Shown here: positions 23,572 to 34,639 of the stretch, one piece after another | How the letters are laid out: each line of letters begins with the position of its first letter | Numbering within the stretch: position 1 is the first letter of the stretch | Origin: Kingdonia uniflora | Taxonomy: Eukaryota > Streptophyta > Magnoliopsida > Ranunculales > Circaeasteraceae | Assembly (NCBI GenBank): GCA_014058105.1 | Contig: JACGCM010002082.1 | Span: forward strand, 992,001 to 1,056,000 | Length of the DNA stretch: 64,000 nucleotides | Reading direction: 5' to 3' | Translations under genes and position numbers: made by a program | The notes under the pieces: generated by a model | The model's database searches: none | Told to the model about the DNA's origin: nothing | Seen by the model: only the letters and a program-made list of their open reading frames with translations

Positions 23572-24102
23572 GAGGTAGGGATGTGTAATCATGATAATTG
23601 TAGGTTCAAAAAAATGTCAAACCATGATATGTAGCACTAGAGTTGTGACCAGAAGTAGTGTCGAATTCTATTATGAAAAATATGAGACCAGAAGTATAGC
23701 TTAGTGTCATGCATTTTAGGTTAATTCAACAAATATGAAACCATAAGTATAGCTTAGTGTCGTGCATTTGAGGTTAATACAACAAATATGAAACCAAAAG
23801 TAACGGCGCCCAATGGGTATTCTCAGGTCGTGTTTGGAGTTGGAAAAAATAGATAGCGCCGAAGGCTCACCTTTGTAGCATATCGGTTAGATAGATAACA
23901 TCGAAGGGGCGTCGACGCTACTCATCGTGGTGAGCCACGGGTAGTACTAGTATATATATATATATATATATTATGTATATGTAACATTTACCAATTCATC
24001 ATAATAAAAGCTTCTTTTCTCTCACTATATTGTGCGTGATTGTGTGTATGTTTAGATAGTATTAGATATTGTTTTTGTTCTCAACACGTTATCAGTGTTA
24101 GG
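22571..24102. other. Mixed non-coding region; possible Copia-type LTR fragment
   Basis: Holds a TA microsatellite at 23532-23569, a two-copy ~56-bp direct repeat (about 23690-23800, with ATAAGTATAGCTTAGTGTC), another TA run at 23951-23971, and the segment ..TTGTTCTCAACACGTTATCAG near 24075-24093. The last resembles the LTR end/priming region of some plant Copia elements. Around 23885-23945 is a motif also found inverted at about 48297 and 50998. No gene is supportable; the frame at 22887-23075 is not recognised. Confidence 0.35.
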
Positions 24103-24305
24103 AGAGACACAGGTTTTAGAAGTTTTGAGTCGGGGGAGGAGGAGAGTAGTTTTGAGTCGGGATTAGTTTTTTGGGTTTTTGGCCTTGGAACTTAAATTTC
24201 CAAAACAGCCCCTCCGTGTGTGATTTTCGAGGTGTTCACACAACATCCCAACCCCTCTTTGCCTTTGGACATAAGGAAAACTTGTCCAAAGCGGCAAAAA
24301 TCTTG
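24103..24305 (+). repeat. ~210-bp direct repeat, copy 2
   Basis: Direct copy of 19276-19490 with scattered differences. Confidence 0.8.
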
Positions 24306-24308
24306 CCC

Positions 24309-24497
24309 CGTTTTAATAGATCTATTACTTGAATCCGTATAACGTAAAAAACTTATTAATGCACCTCAATTTTATTTATTTTAAGTTATGTTGCACTTAA
24401 AGGCTTCCACCACTACGTCTTGAGCCATAAAATTTCAGGGTTTAAAAAAATTACATTTCGGACTTAAGCAGTCGTGCATTGTACGAGATCATAACCT
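24309..24497 (-). repeat. Dispersed ~190-bp repeat, inverted copy of 6640-6835
   Basis: Reverse complement matches 6640-6835 in blocks, including ACGTAGTGGTGGAAGC and GATTCAAGTAATAGAT. Confidence 0.65.
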
Positions 24498-24857
24498 TGT
24501 CTATTACATTAAAGAATGGTATTTTTTCTCAGGGAAAATTTTCCCACGAGAGAGAAGGTATTTCTAAGAGATAAAGAGGGGTTGAGATAGAGTTTAAGTA
24601 TCGAGATTATTTTTTTGCCTGACATTAGGTGTTGAGATCTTTCTCTCTTAGTTATTGGGGGTAGTTTTGTAAACTATTGTTTTGATTAAAAACAATGCCT
24701 GACTCTCTTCCAATCTCTCTCCCAACTCTTTCTCTCTATCCGTTTTTGCCTCACCCGAATCTCTCTCAGTATCTCAACAATTATATTCCTAATATTTCTC
24801 ACTACCTATCCTCTAAATTCAAAACAACCCACATACCTTTGGTATTGAGTTCTAAGT

Positions 24858-25290
24858 TTGAAGGAAATTCATATCGCCTCTAAAGGATTTTTTTTGTGGT
24901 TATGCTCCCCTCTAAAGGTACATTTACAGATTCTCATGAATCTTGCATCTTCTTAATATTTATGGCAATGGCTTGATCTCAAATTACAGGTCTGATATTG
25001 GGGTTTTAATGTAAGGGCTTTGTTTGCATTTTTCAATTTTTTCCAAAATTAAAAAATTCTATGATGATATATGTATGTTTGTATCTTCTTAGCATCAAAT
25101 CTAAACATTGAGGTATGATATTGGGGTTTTAATGTAAGGGCTTCATCTCTCTTTAGTATATGTGTTTGTGATGGAGGAATCATGATAGTTATTTGATCAA
25201 ATTCCCCATCCAGGTGGTATTGATGCAACCTTTGGCTTTGGATTGAAAGCAACTACATACAACATCATATAGTCTTTGCTGCAACCTTTT
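24858..25290 (+). repeat. Dispersed exon-containing block, forward copy, first part
   Basis: Starts at GGAAATTCATATCGCCTC and includes duplicated GATATTGGGGTTTTAATGTA phrases and the segment CCCCATCCAGGTGGTATTG. It matches the reverse complement of about 51930-52340. A LINE interrupts it at about 25290. It continues at 26650-26843 and, after element A, at 44750-45214. Confidence 0.8.
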
Positions 25291-26261
25291 CTTACTGTGA
25301 ATGAAATATTTGGTGTTCAAAATTAAATTGTCTCGGACAAAGATAGCCTCAGTATGCGTTCATTGTGGATGCTATGCCAAAACGGAAGACCTCATATTCT
25401 CCGAATGTCCCACGGCCAAAGTGATGTGGGTTTGGGCAACAAATGCTTTCCAACTTGCTGCTACTTCAGGTACGGATGGATGGAAAATTACTCTGGAGAA
25501 ATGCAAGATGCATAGCTCGTACCTCAATAACTTATGGATTACTATGGTCTTCTCAATCTATCGATGGATTTGTCATTCGAGAAATAAAATCACATTTGAT
25601 GAAAGGAAGCTGTCTATTAGAGAGATACAAAATAAGGTTCTGGGAGACATTTCCAATAGTGCCAAACTGTCTTTAAATAGCATGTACAGCACAACCTTTG
25701 AACTATATGTGGTTAAAGTACTTTTGGCCAACTGTAAAATGGGAAATGCTCCATCCATTCGTAGTTGGGATGGAATCTACCAAACATCGAAGAGGCTAAG
25801 CTGTGTTGTGATGGCTCAGCTTTGGGTAACCCTGGACCATCCAGGATTGGAGTTGTATATAGAGACTGGAAGGGCAAAGTTTTGAGCATACTCAGTAAAG
25901 CATTGGGTTCCACCAATAACTACATGGCAGAAGTTCAAGCTATCGTAGACGGGGTGGAACAAGCAATACATAGATAATGGGCAACTTTGTGGATAATGTC
26001 AGACTCCTCGGCAACTATCAAAGCTTTTCTTTTAAGTAAGATTCCCTGGAAGTTCCAAAGCAAGTGGAGGAACCTACTCGCATCCATACAAGCAATTCGC
26101 TTTAACTCAATATGAAGAGAAGCAAATTTCTTGGCATACACCATAGCTAAGAGAGGATCCAGAGTTGACCTACCTTTTGAGGAATGGGTTGAGGGAAGAT
26201 CAGATTTTCTGACACGGATTGAAAATCCTCATTCGGAATACTTCCAGTTTTGCTGAAACTA
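25291..26261 (+). pseudogene. Non-LTR retrotransposon (LINE) 3' fragment: zinc finger and RNase H
   Basis: The frame from 25301 shows the zf-RVT type motif CVHCGCYAKTEDLIFSEC (CxxC, then later C) that ends plant L1-type ORF2 proteins. A linker of the YRWICHSRNKITFDERKLSI type follows. The RNase H part is in another frame (25780-25977: KLCCDGSALGNPGPSRIGVV, NNYMAEVQAIVDGVEQAIHR) and continues after a stop with IMSDSSATIKAF and REANFLAYTIAKRG. Endonuclease and reverse transcriptase are absent, so this is a 5'-truncated copy as is usual for LINEs. Several stops and frameshifts make it inactive. Confidence 0.88.
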
Positions 26262-26545
26262 ATGTTCTATTCGAATAGCACTTCTCCTGTTCGATTACAA
26301 AATTTCCTGAGGGATTTTATTCGAATAGAAGTTTTTCTATTTAAATACACTCTTCCTGAGTGATTGCATTCGAATATAATTTTCTCTGCTCGAATACATT
26401 CTGGACTGAAGATTTTTTATTCGAATGGAATCTTCTCTGTTCGAATACATTTTAGCCTGTGAGGTTTTATTCGAATAGACTAATAATCTATTCGAATACT
26501 CTCTTTTTCGAATAGACTTTTTTGTCTATTCGAACAGGGCGTACT
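26262..26545 (+). repeat. TTCGAATAG motif array in the LINE 3' region
   Basis: About twelve TTCGAATAG/TTCGAATAC-like motifs occur at ~20-30 bp spacing between the LINE coding end and its A-rich tail (about 26640-26655). The same core is clustered in the LTRs of the unrelated Gypsy element. Confidence 0.75.
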
Positions 26546-26649
26546 TCAACTTCTTTTTTGTGCATTTAAGGGCTGTTTTTTCTTTGTTTTGTAATTATCT
26601 TGTACTTATGATCCCGCTTATATAAAATTCTAAACTTTTTGCTAAAAAA

Positions 26650-26843
26650 AAGAAAAGGGTAACATCTTCTAATGTAACATTATATAGCCATCCATGTTTT
26701 GGTTCTCAAAAAACCATAGTAGTGCTTCTATAGTTTTTCTGCCTTTTACATCTTGATAATGGATATTCTAAATGAAATCAAAAATGTGGAACCATGTTCT
26801 ATGCGCATGGATAGATCACAAGATGTGGATAGTAATCAGATCC
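26650..26843 (+). repeat. Dispersed exon-containing block, forward copy, second part
   Basis: GGGTAACATCTTCTAATG to CAGATCC. Contains an exon-like stretch (GATATTCTAAATGAAATC..) that in the inverted copy has an open frame (DVLNEIKNVEPCFMCMDRSQ) ending at a CATAG/GTATGT donor. Element A is inserted in this exon. Confidence 0.75.
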
Positions 26844-26948
26844 GGTAGTGGCTTATTTCGCATCTCAGACTCATGCGTCATCTTCGACCAACATTTGAGC
26901 TTTCGACCTCACCAACAAAGCACATGGCACAGATAGAAACAAGATAGC
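26844..26948 (+). repeat. 5' LTR of element A, first piece
   Basis: GTAGTGGCTTATTTCGCATCTC through CAGATAGAAACAAGATAGC. Aligns with 44041-44145 of the 3' LTR; the terminal T is a G here. Confidence 0.85.
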
Positions 26949-26964
26949 CACCACCAAAAAAATA

Positions 26965-27255
26965 GCTTTTAGCGATGGACTATATCCGTTGCTAAAGGCC
27001 TATTGCAGCGGATTTTTTCCGTAGCATAAGTATTTCCAAAGGGGATGTTGCGGATAGGTGTGCAACATACAAAATCTGTCGCTAAAAGTAAAGCTTTTGC
27101 AATAGACCACGTCCAGTGTCTTTATTTAGCTATTAGCAACACGTTTTTTCCGTCACAATAGCATCAGCGACACCCCTTTTACCTCTGCTACTAAAGCTAG
27201 CATCTGTTGCAATTAAGATATCTTTTGGAACGGGCTTGGTCTGTCGCAAATTTAT
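26965..27255 (+). repeat. CACTA subterminal repeats, left
   Basis: Repeated GCGATGG, TCTGTCGC, TTGCGGA and TTAGCAAC motifs in both orientations, the usual transposase-binding array of CACTA elements. Confidence 0.75.
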
Positions 27256-28173
27256 TTTCTCATTTAAAAATAACAATAGCACAATATTCACCTAAAAGTA
27301 TTATATGAATTTGCATTATATTGCACAAAAGAGATATTCGAGTAACTTCATTAATATCTGAAGACGTTCATACAACAATAAATGAAGAACACAACATCTA
27401 ATTGTTTAACACAACTTAAGCTAGAATAAAAAATACCCAATTTCACTTGGTTTCTTCATGCTTGGAATAAAGGCTGGATCTATGATCCTCTACAATGACC
27501 AATGTATGAGCTGATGCACATATGATCCCACCAGCAGATGATCCAAAATACAATACAGAATAAAGCATCCTTGCTTAACTGGGAGAACTTTTTATAATGT
27601 CGAGCTATGCCATCTACTTTAAAAGAGACTTCTGACTTGCCTGTTCATAGCATACATTTTCTTGTGCTTGAATAAGACTCATCTCTATCTTGACCTTCAT
27701 CTTAACTTATCCGTTCATTCGCCGAAAGCTCACCCATATATACACCTATTCAAATCGTACTTGGCTTGGAAAGACCTGTCATAAGAGACAGAGCATGCAA
27801 AGATATAGTAAGAAGCTTCAATATTCCTTAAGATATGGAGCAGTTACATACCTATGGTTATGATGATGTAAGATTTCTCCCTACCATGTACAAAGTAATC
27901 TTTTCCTCTTCTTTTTACAAAATGAAGAGCTGCCATACTATAACCATCAAAAGAAATATTATCAGCCACTTATGAATTTTTTTTATTTTTATTTTTTAAC
28001 ACCAAATTAGATTGCATATTATGTTACATAGAGTAGAAATAATAGCAAACAAGTTCAACAAGCAAAGTTATAATCAACCATTACTAAGAAAGAAATAAGT
28101 ACAAATACCTAAATTTTTTACACAAAAACGAGAGGAATAATTTCAAAATTTTACGTTCAAGCCCCGTAATTCT
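27256..28173. other. CACTA interior, no gene recognised
   Basis: AT-rich sequence with short fragments only (for example minus-strand GGIICASAHTLVIV near 27500), possibly further captured exon debris. Confidence 0.35.
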
Positions 28174-29905
28174 TTATTCGGTTACTAGTGAACTTTCACC
28201 AGAATACTCCATATCATCTCTCTCATGCCCAAGATTATCCACAAGGTTTTGGAGGTAAAATGGGAATGGAGGTATACCCACTTCTACAACTCCCTCCAAA
28301 ACTTGAACAGCATATCTCATTGATGGCTTGTTCATCTCACCTTCTTGGATGCACCAATAAGCAATATTGCAAGCTCTAGTCACTTGATCTTCATCGAAAT
28401 TGCCTTCCAGTTTTGAATCTAACAAACTGATAATTTCTTCATGATTGTTAAGTCAGCTTGCTACAGTAGTAGGAAAGAAATTGAAATTTACATCCTTGGC
28501 TAGATCTAGGTTTTACCTTTATGACATAATTTAAAAAAGCATCATTCCATAGCTATAGAATCATCTTTAGATGTGATAGCTACACCAAAAAATCCATTCA
28601 GGTGCAAGATAGCCTCTGGTTCTTCTTACTATAGTAAGAACCCTTCTAAAGTCATGGCCAAAAAGTTTGGCAAGGCCAAAGTCTGCAACCTTTGGGCAGA
28701 AACCAAGTTCCAAAAGAATATTTTTTGGCTTTATATCGCAGTGTATAATGCAGTTTCTACATTCCTCATGGAGATAAGCCAATCCTCTAGCTGTTCCTAG
28801 AGCAATTTGGTATCTCATTTTCCCCTCTAGAGTTTTGGAATTCTTCCCAAACAAATGAATATCTAAAGAACCAAATGGCATGTATTCATAGACCAACAAC
28901 CGTTTAGTACCTTCAGAGCAAAACCCATGTAGGAAAACCAGATTAACATGTTAAATTGTCTTGAGTGTACTAACTTTTGCTTGAAACTCTTTCTCTCCTT
29001 GCCTGAACCCTTAAAGCATTTTAACAGCTATGGGACTGGAATCAGATAATGCCTCTTTAAAAATAGAACCAAATCATCATGCTCCCAATTTTTCAGAGAA
29101 GTTATTAGTGACGATTTGCAAGTCTTTGTACTTATAAGGTACTAAAAGAGTCCTGAACTACACTAGAGGGTTCAACCAGCTACTTACTCCAAATTAGCAA
29201 ATGTATAACACCAAGGAGAGCTAAACTACACATAGATGCTACCACAATAACCATGGTTAATACTTTCTTATTTTTACCTTTAAATGTTGGAAGATCTGAA
29301 GTTGTAAGCTGAATATAAATTACAATTCCATTACTGTTACCAACAGAAAGTTGCTTTAAGTTCTGTAGACCCCCACTCCAGATCGAACGCCCATCGCTGT
29401 AAGAATAAGCTGAACAAGAATAGTTCCTTATGCAAGTTGATTCACATTCTTTGGCACTTCCTACAGTCAAATTTTGATTCGGCGTATACATATCAGGCAT
29501 CTTCAAGAATCCATCTCCGTGTCCGCATTGCAAAGAGGTCTTTCTCACGCACCTACCATACCAATCACTCAAATTCCAGTCCTTGGGAGAACTCGGTTCA
29601 AAACCATGCAAGCATCTACAGATTGGCAAGATTTTCTTATTGCAAGTGCCAAAAAACCCGCAAATAGAATTAGCATCGTAAGGATCATTTGGGCGAGAAA
29701 AAAGCAATAGCCAATTTTGGGTAGCATTCACCCACATAAATTGCTTACCCTGCCCATATTCGACAACATACCTTGTGAGAACAGAACTGTCATCAACCGT
29801 ATAAGTGGAGTAGTTCTCTTTTTCATTCTACACATAGCTGAACTTAACATAATATGATGGGGTCATCTCCGCTACGTTTGGAAAAATTTACCCATTCCAG
29901 ATTCC
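28174..29905 (-). pseudogene. S-domain (G-type lectin) receptor-like kinase, partial, captured in CACTA
   Basis: In transcription order from about 29905: an S-locus glycoprotein segment (YYVKFSYV, ENYSTYTVDDSSVL), then FMWVNATQNWLL, an EGF-like cysteine region (CGFFGTCNKK, CRCLHGFEPSSPKDW), a PAN-type region (AKECESTCIRNYSCSAYSYS) and a membrane segment (VLTMVIVVASMCSLALLGVI). The kinase follows: LLVYEYMPFGSLDIHLFG, CIIHCDIKPKNILL, VADFGLAKLFG, RGYLAPEWI, then the C-terminal lobe with ACNIAYWCIQEGEMNKPSMR to the stop at 28174. HCD and DFG motifs are kept. The glycine loop and early N-lobe (about 28900-29160) are degraded, stops lie at several points, and the N-terminal lectin domain is missing. 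In plants such proteins are plasma-membrane receptors in defence or self-recognition. This copy lacks its 5' end and is a pseudogene. Confidence 0.88.
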
Positions 29906-30418
29906 ATACACATAGTTGAACTTATGAATTTAACAAAATATTACGGGGTCAATCAATCTAGGCAGTATCTTATGCAAAAAAATATAGAAATTCACTTGTT
30001 ATAAACTACTTTGCACAGCCCCATGAAATTCTAGATTGCTTCATTTTTCCACACAAAATGGCAGGGGAACTGATCAGAGCATATATAAAGAAATATTAGC
30101 AGTTAGCACTAAATAAGTTTTGAAGCCTGCAGCATGACCAAGGAATCAATATAGTCAACCCAAGGACTGATATATCACTAGCATCTTTTACAGAGAAATA
30201 TTAGCAGTTAACACCAGCTTATCTTTAACTGTGATCTTCATCATTTTTGGAGAAACTCAAGTATTTGAGAGTTAGCATCTTGAAGCTCACCAAATTCTTA
30301 CTAGCATCATTCAGGATGTTGAATTAAAATTAGTTGTTAAAACTTATTATCTTGTTGACTGAACCTAGAATCATTACTTAAGTATCCTAGAGTGGGCTTC
30401 ATTCTTATTGACTCTGAT

Positions 30419-30463
<45 letters not shown>

Positions 30464-33230
30464 TTCTCTCTCTCTAATAAGTTACCATAGTGTTGTGTTA
30501 ATATCTGAAAGTGGTGTTCCCCTAGCTACATGTAATGGTATACAACAAAACTTAATGCCTTAATCCATACGCACCAAAATAATTTTAGTGTGGTGAAGGA
30601 CGAAAAGTATAGCTCAGGAAAGTTGCATAAGCCGGGATGGAATTGTAAGCCACTGAATATATCTTCAGTAACTTTGCTCAAAGCCACCAATACGGTGACT
30701 ATCTAGATTTTTGCATAATACTTCCAGGTTAAGACTCGAAAGTAAGTTTTTTGCAACTCGTAAAATCCCAAGAGAAACTATTAAATTGAAAGACGAACCC
30801 GACAAATAATCAAATTAATTATGACATGCATCAAGCACCTCAAATGAAAGTTCAATAATCAAAGAACCCATATAGCTGACTTTCTAGTGTATATATATAT
30901 ATATATATGTAGAAAATTGGAAGTCATACTATAATTGTCAACCGATCTCCTCTTGTTGAAGTTTTGGCTCTCTAGCTTCTTACAACTATCAGTTGGAGAT
31001 TCATTGTAAACAATAAGGGGACTGAAAATCCAAATATTTCTTAACTGAAAATAGAAATACACCAAACAAAAATGAAATATGACATTCGAAAGCTGAAAAG
31101 CGACAAACCCAAGATGAAAAAAAGAAAGATAATTAATAAATAAGCGCATCTCCAAATTGCAAAATAAAATAAAATTACACCAAATTATCCTTATCAACCT
31201 GGAGTCAAGAAGCAAGAGTGTATCTGTTCCATTGAAAATATACTCATAATAATGTCTAAGAGTCATGTATGAATGTATAAGATAGAAGAATAATACTATA
31301 CATGAAGAATTAGCATCAAACTAACTTTAGATGTCGAGAGACACCGCTCATGAGATGGATATGTACCACCGTAAACATAGAATAAGAGGTTAAGCAAACA
31401 AGAGATCTAACTTGTATACGTAATGTAAATTAGTACTACACCCAGTAATCACGTATTATATTTGAAACCTTTGGTTAAATTTCTAATTGTATTTCTAGGA
31501 TTTAATTTTGAAATCAAAGAACTCCCTACTACCTGCATTGAGTCCATTCCACTCCATGGCATATACATTTATTATGTAACCATAATTAAATCACATCTTT
31601 TGTAAGAAGATACTGCTTAGTTTCCACTTTATTTACTATAATAAATGAAAGAAAATAGTTATTTGGAGATATACACCTTTATCCTAGCCTCTAAGGTGTT
31701 TTTGATAATCCTTGTATGCTCAATATTAAGAAATACCGCTCCCACTCTGCATCTATGATGGTATCTCAGTAAAAGGACTAACACGTAGGAACGAAGTCAG
31801 ATCTTTTGTCTCTCATTGATGGGATAAAGGGTATCACTTATCACACAGCATGTAGAGGGTATCACAACACGGCCTTAAAATATAGGGGACCAAGAAAATC
31901 TAGGTAACTTAAAGAAAGTAAAGAGATAAGAAAAAATAGGGGCCCGGGTAAATTAGTACATAGTTTACTGAGCATCAAAAAACTTAAATGTATTAATGGG
32001 TGTCATCCTCAGGAAAGATCCATTCCAAACCAAAGTCCAAGATCTTAAGTCTCAGCTGATCATCAAGCAATTTGTTACTAGCTAGCTTTGGTACCTCCAG
32101 ACTACTGAAATAGTACCATATAACTCTATCGATGCAAGCGCAGTTGGAAATACCATAACCAGTAACTTAAAAAAGAAGCGCATCCCAAACCCGATGAACT
32201 TAAATAAAAAGGAATTTCTTTATAGGTTAGATAAGTAATTTAAGGAACAACAGTAAGTGCAAAGATTTGTTGTTAGTTAATTGAGATACTACACTATGAT
32301 AATAGTAGAGCCTAAATACTTCCCTAGGGAAGGACATTCTCGAAAATAGACATGAAAGACCATTAACAGAAGCCACTTGTACACCAGATAATCAAGATGA
32401 TTTACTACATAAAAACAAATTTTGATTTAATCAGCCAGTCATTGCATAATTTGTTGTTGAAACAGGAGCTAGATGGATGAAGTATTACTTGAAGATAAAT
32501 TACAGTTCGTCTTACAAGATAGCACAACTCCTAAGATACTGCTATAGAATACATTAAATCCCCTTATCCCATCTAAAGCTAGATAGGATAAGTATTAATG
32601 TTTGTCTCACCAGTAGTTTAAGGGTATATTATACATTAATGAAATAAAGCTCCTACTAATATAAATTATTCTAGTTGATCCCTACTAAGTGATACAGCAC
32701 GCTAACCTGCTTCATCGTAAACAAAAATTAACATCTTGGGAGAAGTGAAGGAGGAAAGTTATATACTAAAATCTCCATCCTCTGTAAGCGGAAGCAAATG
32801 CTTAAATTTGAAAGCCCTCAAATTAGACCATAAGTTGATTAAATAAAACCCCTAATGTCAAAAAACAAGGTTAATTGGAACCCTAAAGCAGTTAACAACA
32901 AAAATTGACGAAGAAAAAGAAAACACTAATAATGAGATATATGTAATTAATCACAAACAAAATTAATAATAAAAATTGATAATCAGAGGCAATAAAGAGA
33001 AGATTACCTTTAATCACAAAAGCGATGCTAGAAAAAGGTCGCTGGAAAATTCAATTAAGACTCAAAAGGAAATTTGGAGAAAGACGTGGAGAAGTAGAGG
33101 TTAGCAATAATGGATTTATTCCCGAATCGTGGGAGATTAATGATTTTTTTTTTTTTGGGAAATGCTTTGAGAAAGAGAGGGAACCTTAGGTAGGGGATTT
33201 GGTGAGAGATGCGAGATAAAATATTGGGCT
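29906..33230. other. CACTA interior, non-coding
   Basis: About 3.3 kb of AT-rich sequence with a CT microsatellite and a short TA run (about 30890-30908). A partial local duplication of the receptor-kinase edge (CACATAGTTGAACTTATG) lies near 29920. The minus-strand frame at 30859-31266 is not recognised. It may be upstream gene sequence captured with the kinase, but I cannot show that. Confidence 0.35.
30418..30475. repeat. (CT)n microsatellite
   Basis: Nearly pure CT repeat with two small interruptions. Confidence 0.95.
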
Positions 33231-33264
33231 TAAATTTTGACGAAACTCAAATGTAATTGACTTG

Positions 33265-33350
33265 GACTTACTGCTACGGGATTTTACCGTTGCAAAATTA
33301 TAATATAAATTGTTCATTGCCAAAAGTAAGCTACGTGTGTTGCCAAAAAC
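33265..33350 (-). repeat. CACTA subterminal repeats, right
   Basis: GCTACGGGATTTTACCGTTGC, TTCATTGCCAAAAGTAAGC and GTTGCCAAAAACC mirror motifs of the left end. Confidence 0.65.
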
Positions 33351-33361
33351 CTTTTTTTAGG

Positions 33362-34012
33362 AACATCAGGAAGCACATACAGCACGGGTTTCTTAATCAG
33401 CACCTCTCATCCCTGATGCTACTCGTTCTATTGGTTGAGAGCCGTCTTATAATAGCTTATTTTGTATCACGAACTCAAAGCTTCATCCTCGACCTCATCA
33501 ACATACAGAAAACACTGCTAAAGACATTCAATATTCCTTAGTTCGAGTCATCGCTTTCTGCCTCCTCTTCAATAGTTTAATTTATGCAAGTGTACAGTCA
33601 TCAATAGAGCCGTTATACAGCAACAGAGGTCAGGACGTTACATTATCTGGTCAAAGAATATCTTACATATACTTTGAAACCTCCACCATTAAGAATCTTA
33701 ATGGCCATCAAACGGTTATATTATAAGACCTATATAAAGGACTAGAGAATAATAGATTATGGGCAGGCAATTCTATACAGAAGAATCCTTACTCCAAAAT
33801 TTTACATGCTCAGAGCACTCATTGTAATAAGTTAGCAACCTCAATAAGATCATCTTCTCTTTCCCAAAATCCTTAAGAGAGGTCATGGTTTTTAACCTAT
33901 TCGAAGGTTTTCCACGCTAAATTGTGTTGTTGATTATTGTTTACTGTTATTGAGCATTCTAGACACATTTAGTGTAAGGGCTAAGTCTGAATCCCGGAAT
34001 TAGGCCATTACA
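33362..34012 (+). repeat. 5' LTR of element A, second piece
   Basis: AACATCAGGAAGCACATACAG through GGAATTAGGCCATTACA, parallel to 44148-44749. It keeps TTTTCCACGCTAAATTGTG, part of which is deleted in the 3' LTR. Confidence 0.87.
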
Positions 34013-34014
34013 TT

Positions 34015-34032
34015 TGGCGCCGTCTGTGGGAA
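34015..34032 (+). promoter_or_regulatory. Primer binding site of element A
   Basis: TGGCGCCGTCTGTGGGAA starts two bases after the 5' LTR. This PBS type is frequent in plant Gypsy elements; the exact tRNA is not assigned here. Confidence 0.75.
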
Positions 34033-34639
34033 CCGAAGATCTCAAACCCATTATCTCAAAAACCATTGATCAACTTCTTTCAGAATGTCACCTCTGGGTC
34101 AGAGCACGCCGATAGTTCAAGCAAAAGAGAATGCCACAATAGCAGATTTACGGGCCACTTTAAATTCTTAAACAGAAAGACGCACTACTTTAAAGCAATA
34201 GCTAACGAGTGTACAGGACGCACTGAAGGTTTTACAGGGTCAGCAAGTCACCGCCCAGAAGAATAAAGCTGTGCAACCTGAAGGCTCACGAATCTCTGTT
34301 CATGACAGAATAGGACCTTCTCCCAAAGGTAATCACGTAGGAGGTACACTTCGATCTAACCATCATCAACAGGAAATGGATCCCGTCCCAATCCAAGAGG
34401 CTCACTAGGAAGTAGATGGGGGCCCAGCGCAAGTTAGACAGGCTAAAAATCTACCTCGAAGAGTTTGAGTCCCAGTAAAAAAATGTCTAAGAGTAGGGAG
34501 TGGCGATCATAATCCCTGAGAAAGATACGTCACACGCCCGACCACCGCAGTTTAACAATATGTGACTCAGGAAGATGTTTACAAGTGAGTAAAAGAATAA
34601 CTCAAAGCTTAAAATCTGACTAAAGGAATCCACAACAGA

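Larger units (their letters stand above)
26949..33361. mobile_element. CACTA (En/Spm) element carrying a captured receptor-kinase gene
   Basis: The left end CACCACCAAAAAAATAGC is close to the plant CACTA terminus CACTACAAGAAAAATAGC. It is followed by typical subterminal repeats (AGCGATGGACTATATCCGTTGC, TCTGTCGCTAAAAG and others to about 27255). The right side has matching inverted subterminal motifs (GCTACGGGATTTTACCGTTGC, about 33270-33350), but the last bases are eroded (CCTTTTTTTAGG). LTR sequence continues on both sides: ..AACAAGATAGC before, AACATCAGGAAG after. No transposase is visible; the middle holds a reverse-strand S-domain receptor kinase remnant. The 3-bp duplication cannot be read because of the eroded right end. 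Confidence 0.75.

Noticed and set aside
30859..31266. Reverse-strand 135-codon frame in the CACTA interior
   Set aside because: Phenylalanine/tyrosine-rich product of AT-rich DNA ending in a TA repeat; no recognisable domain.
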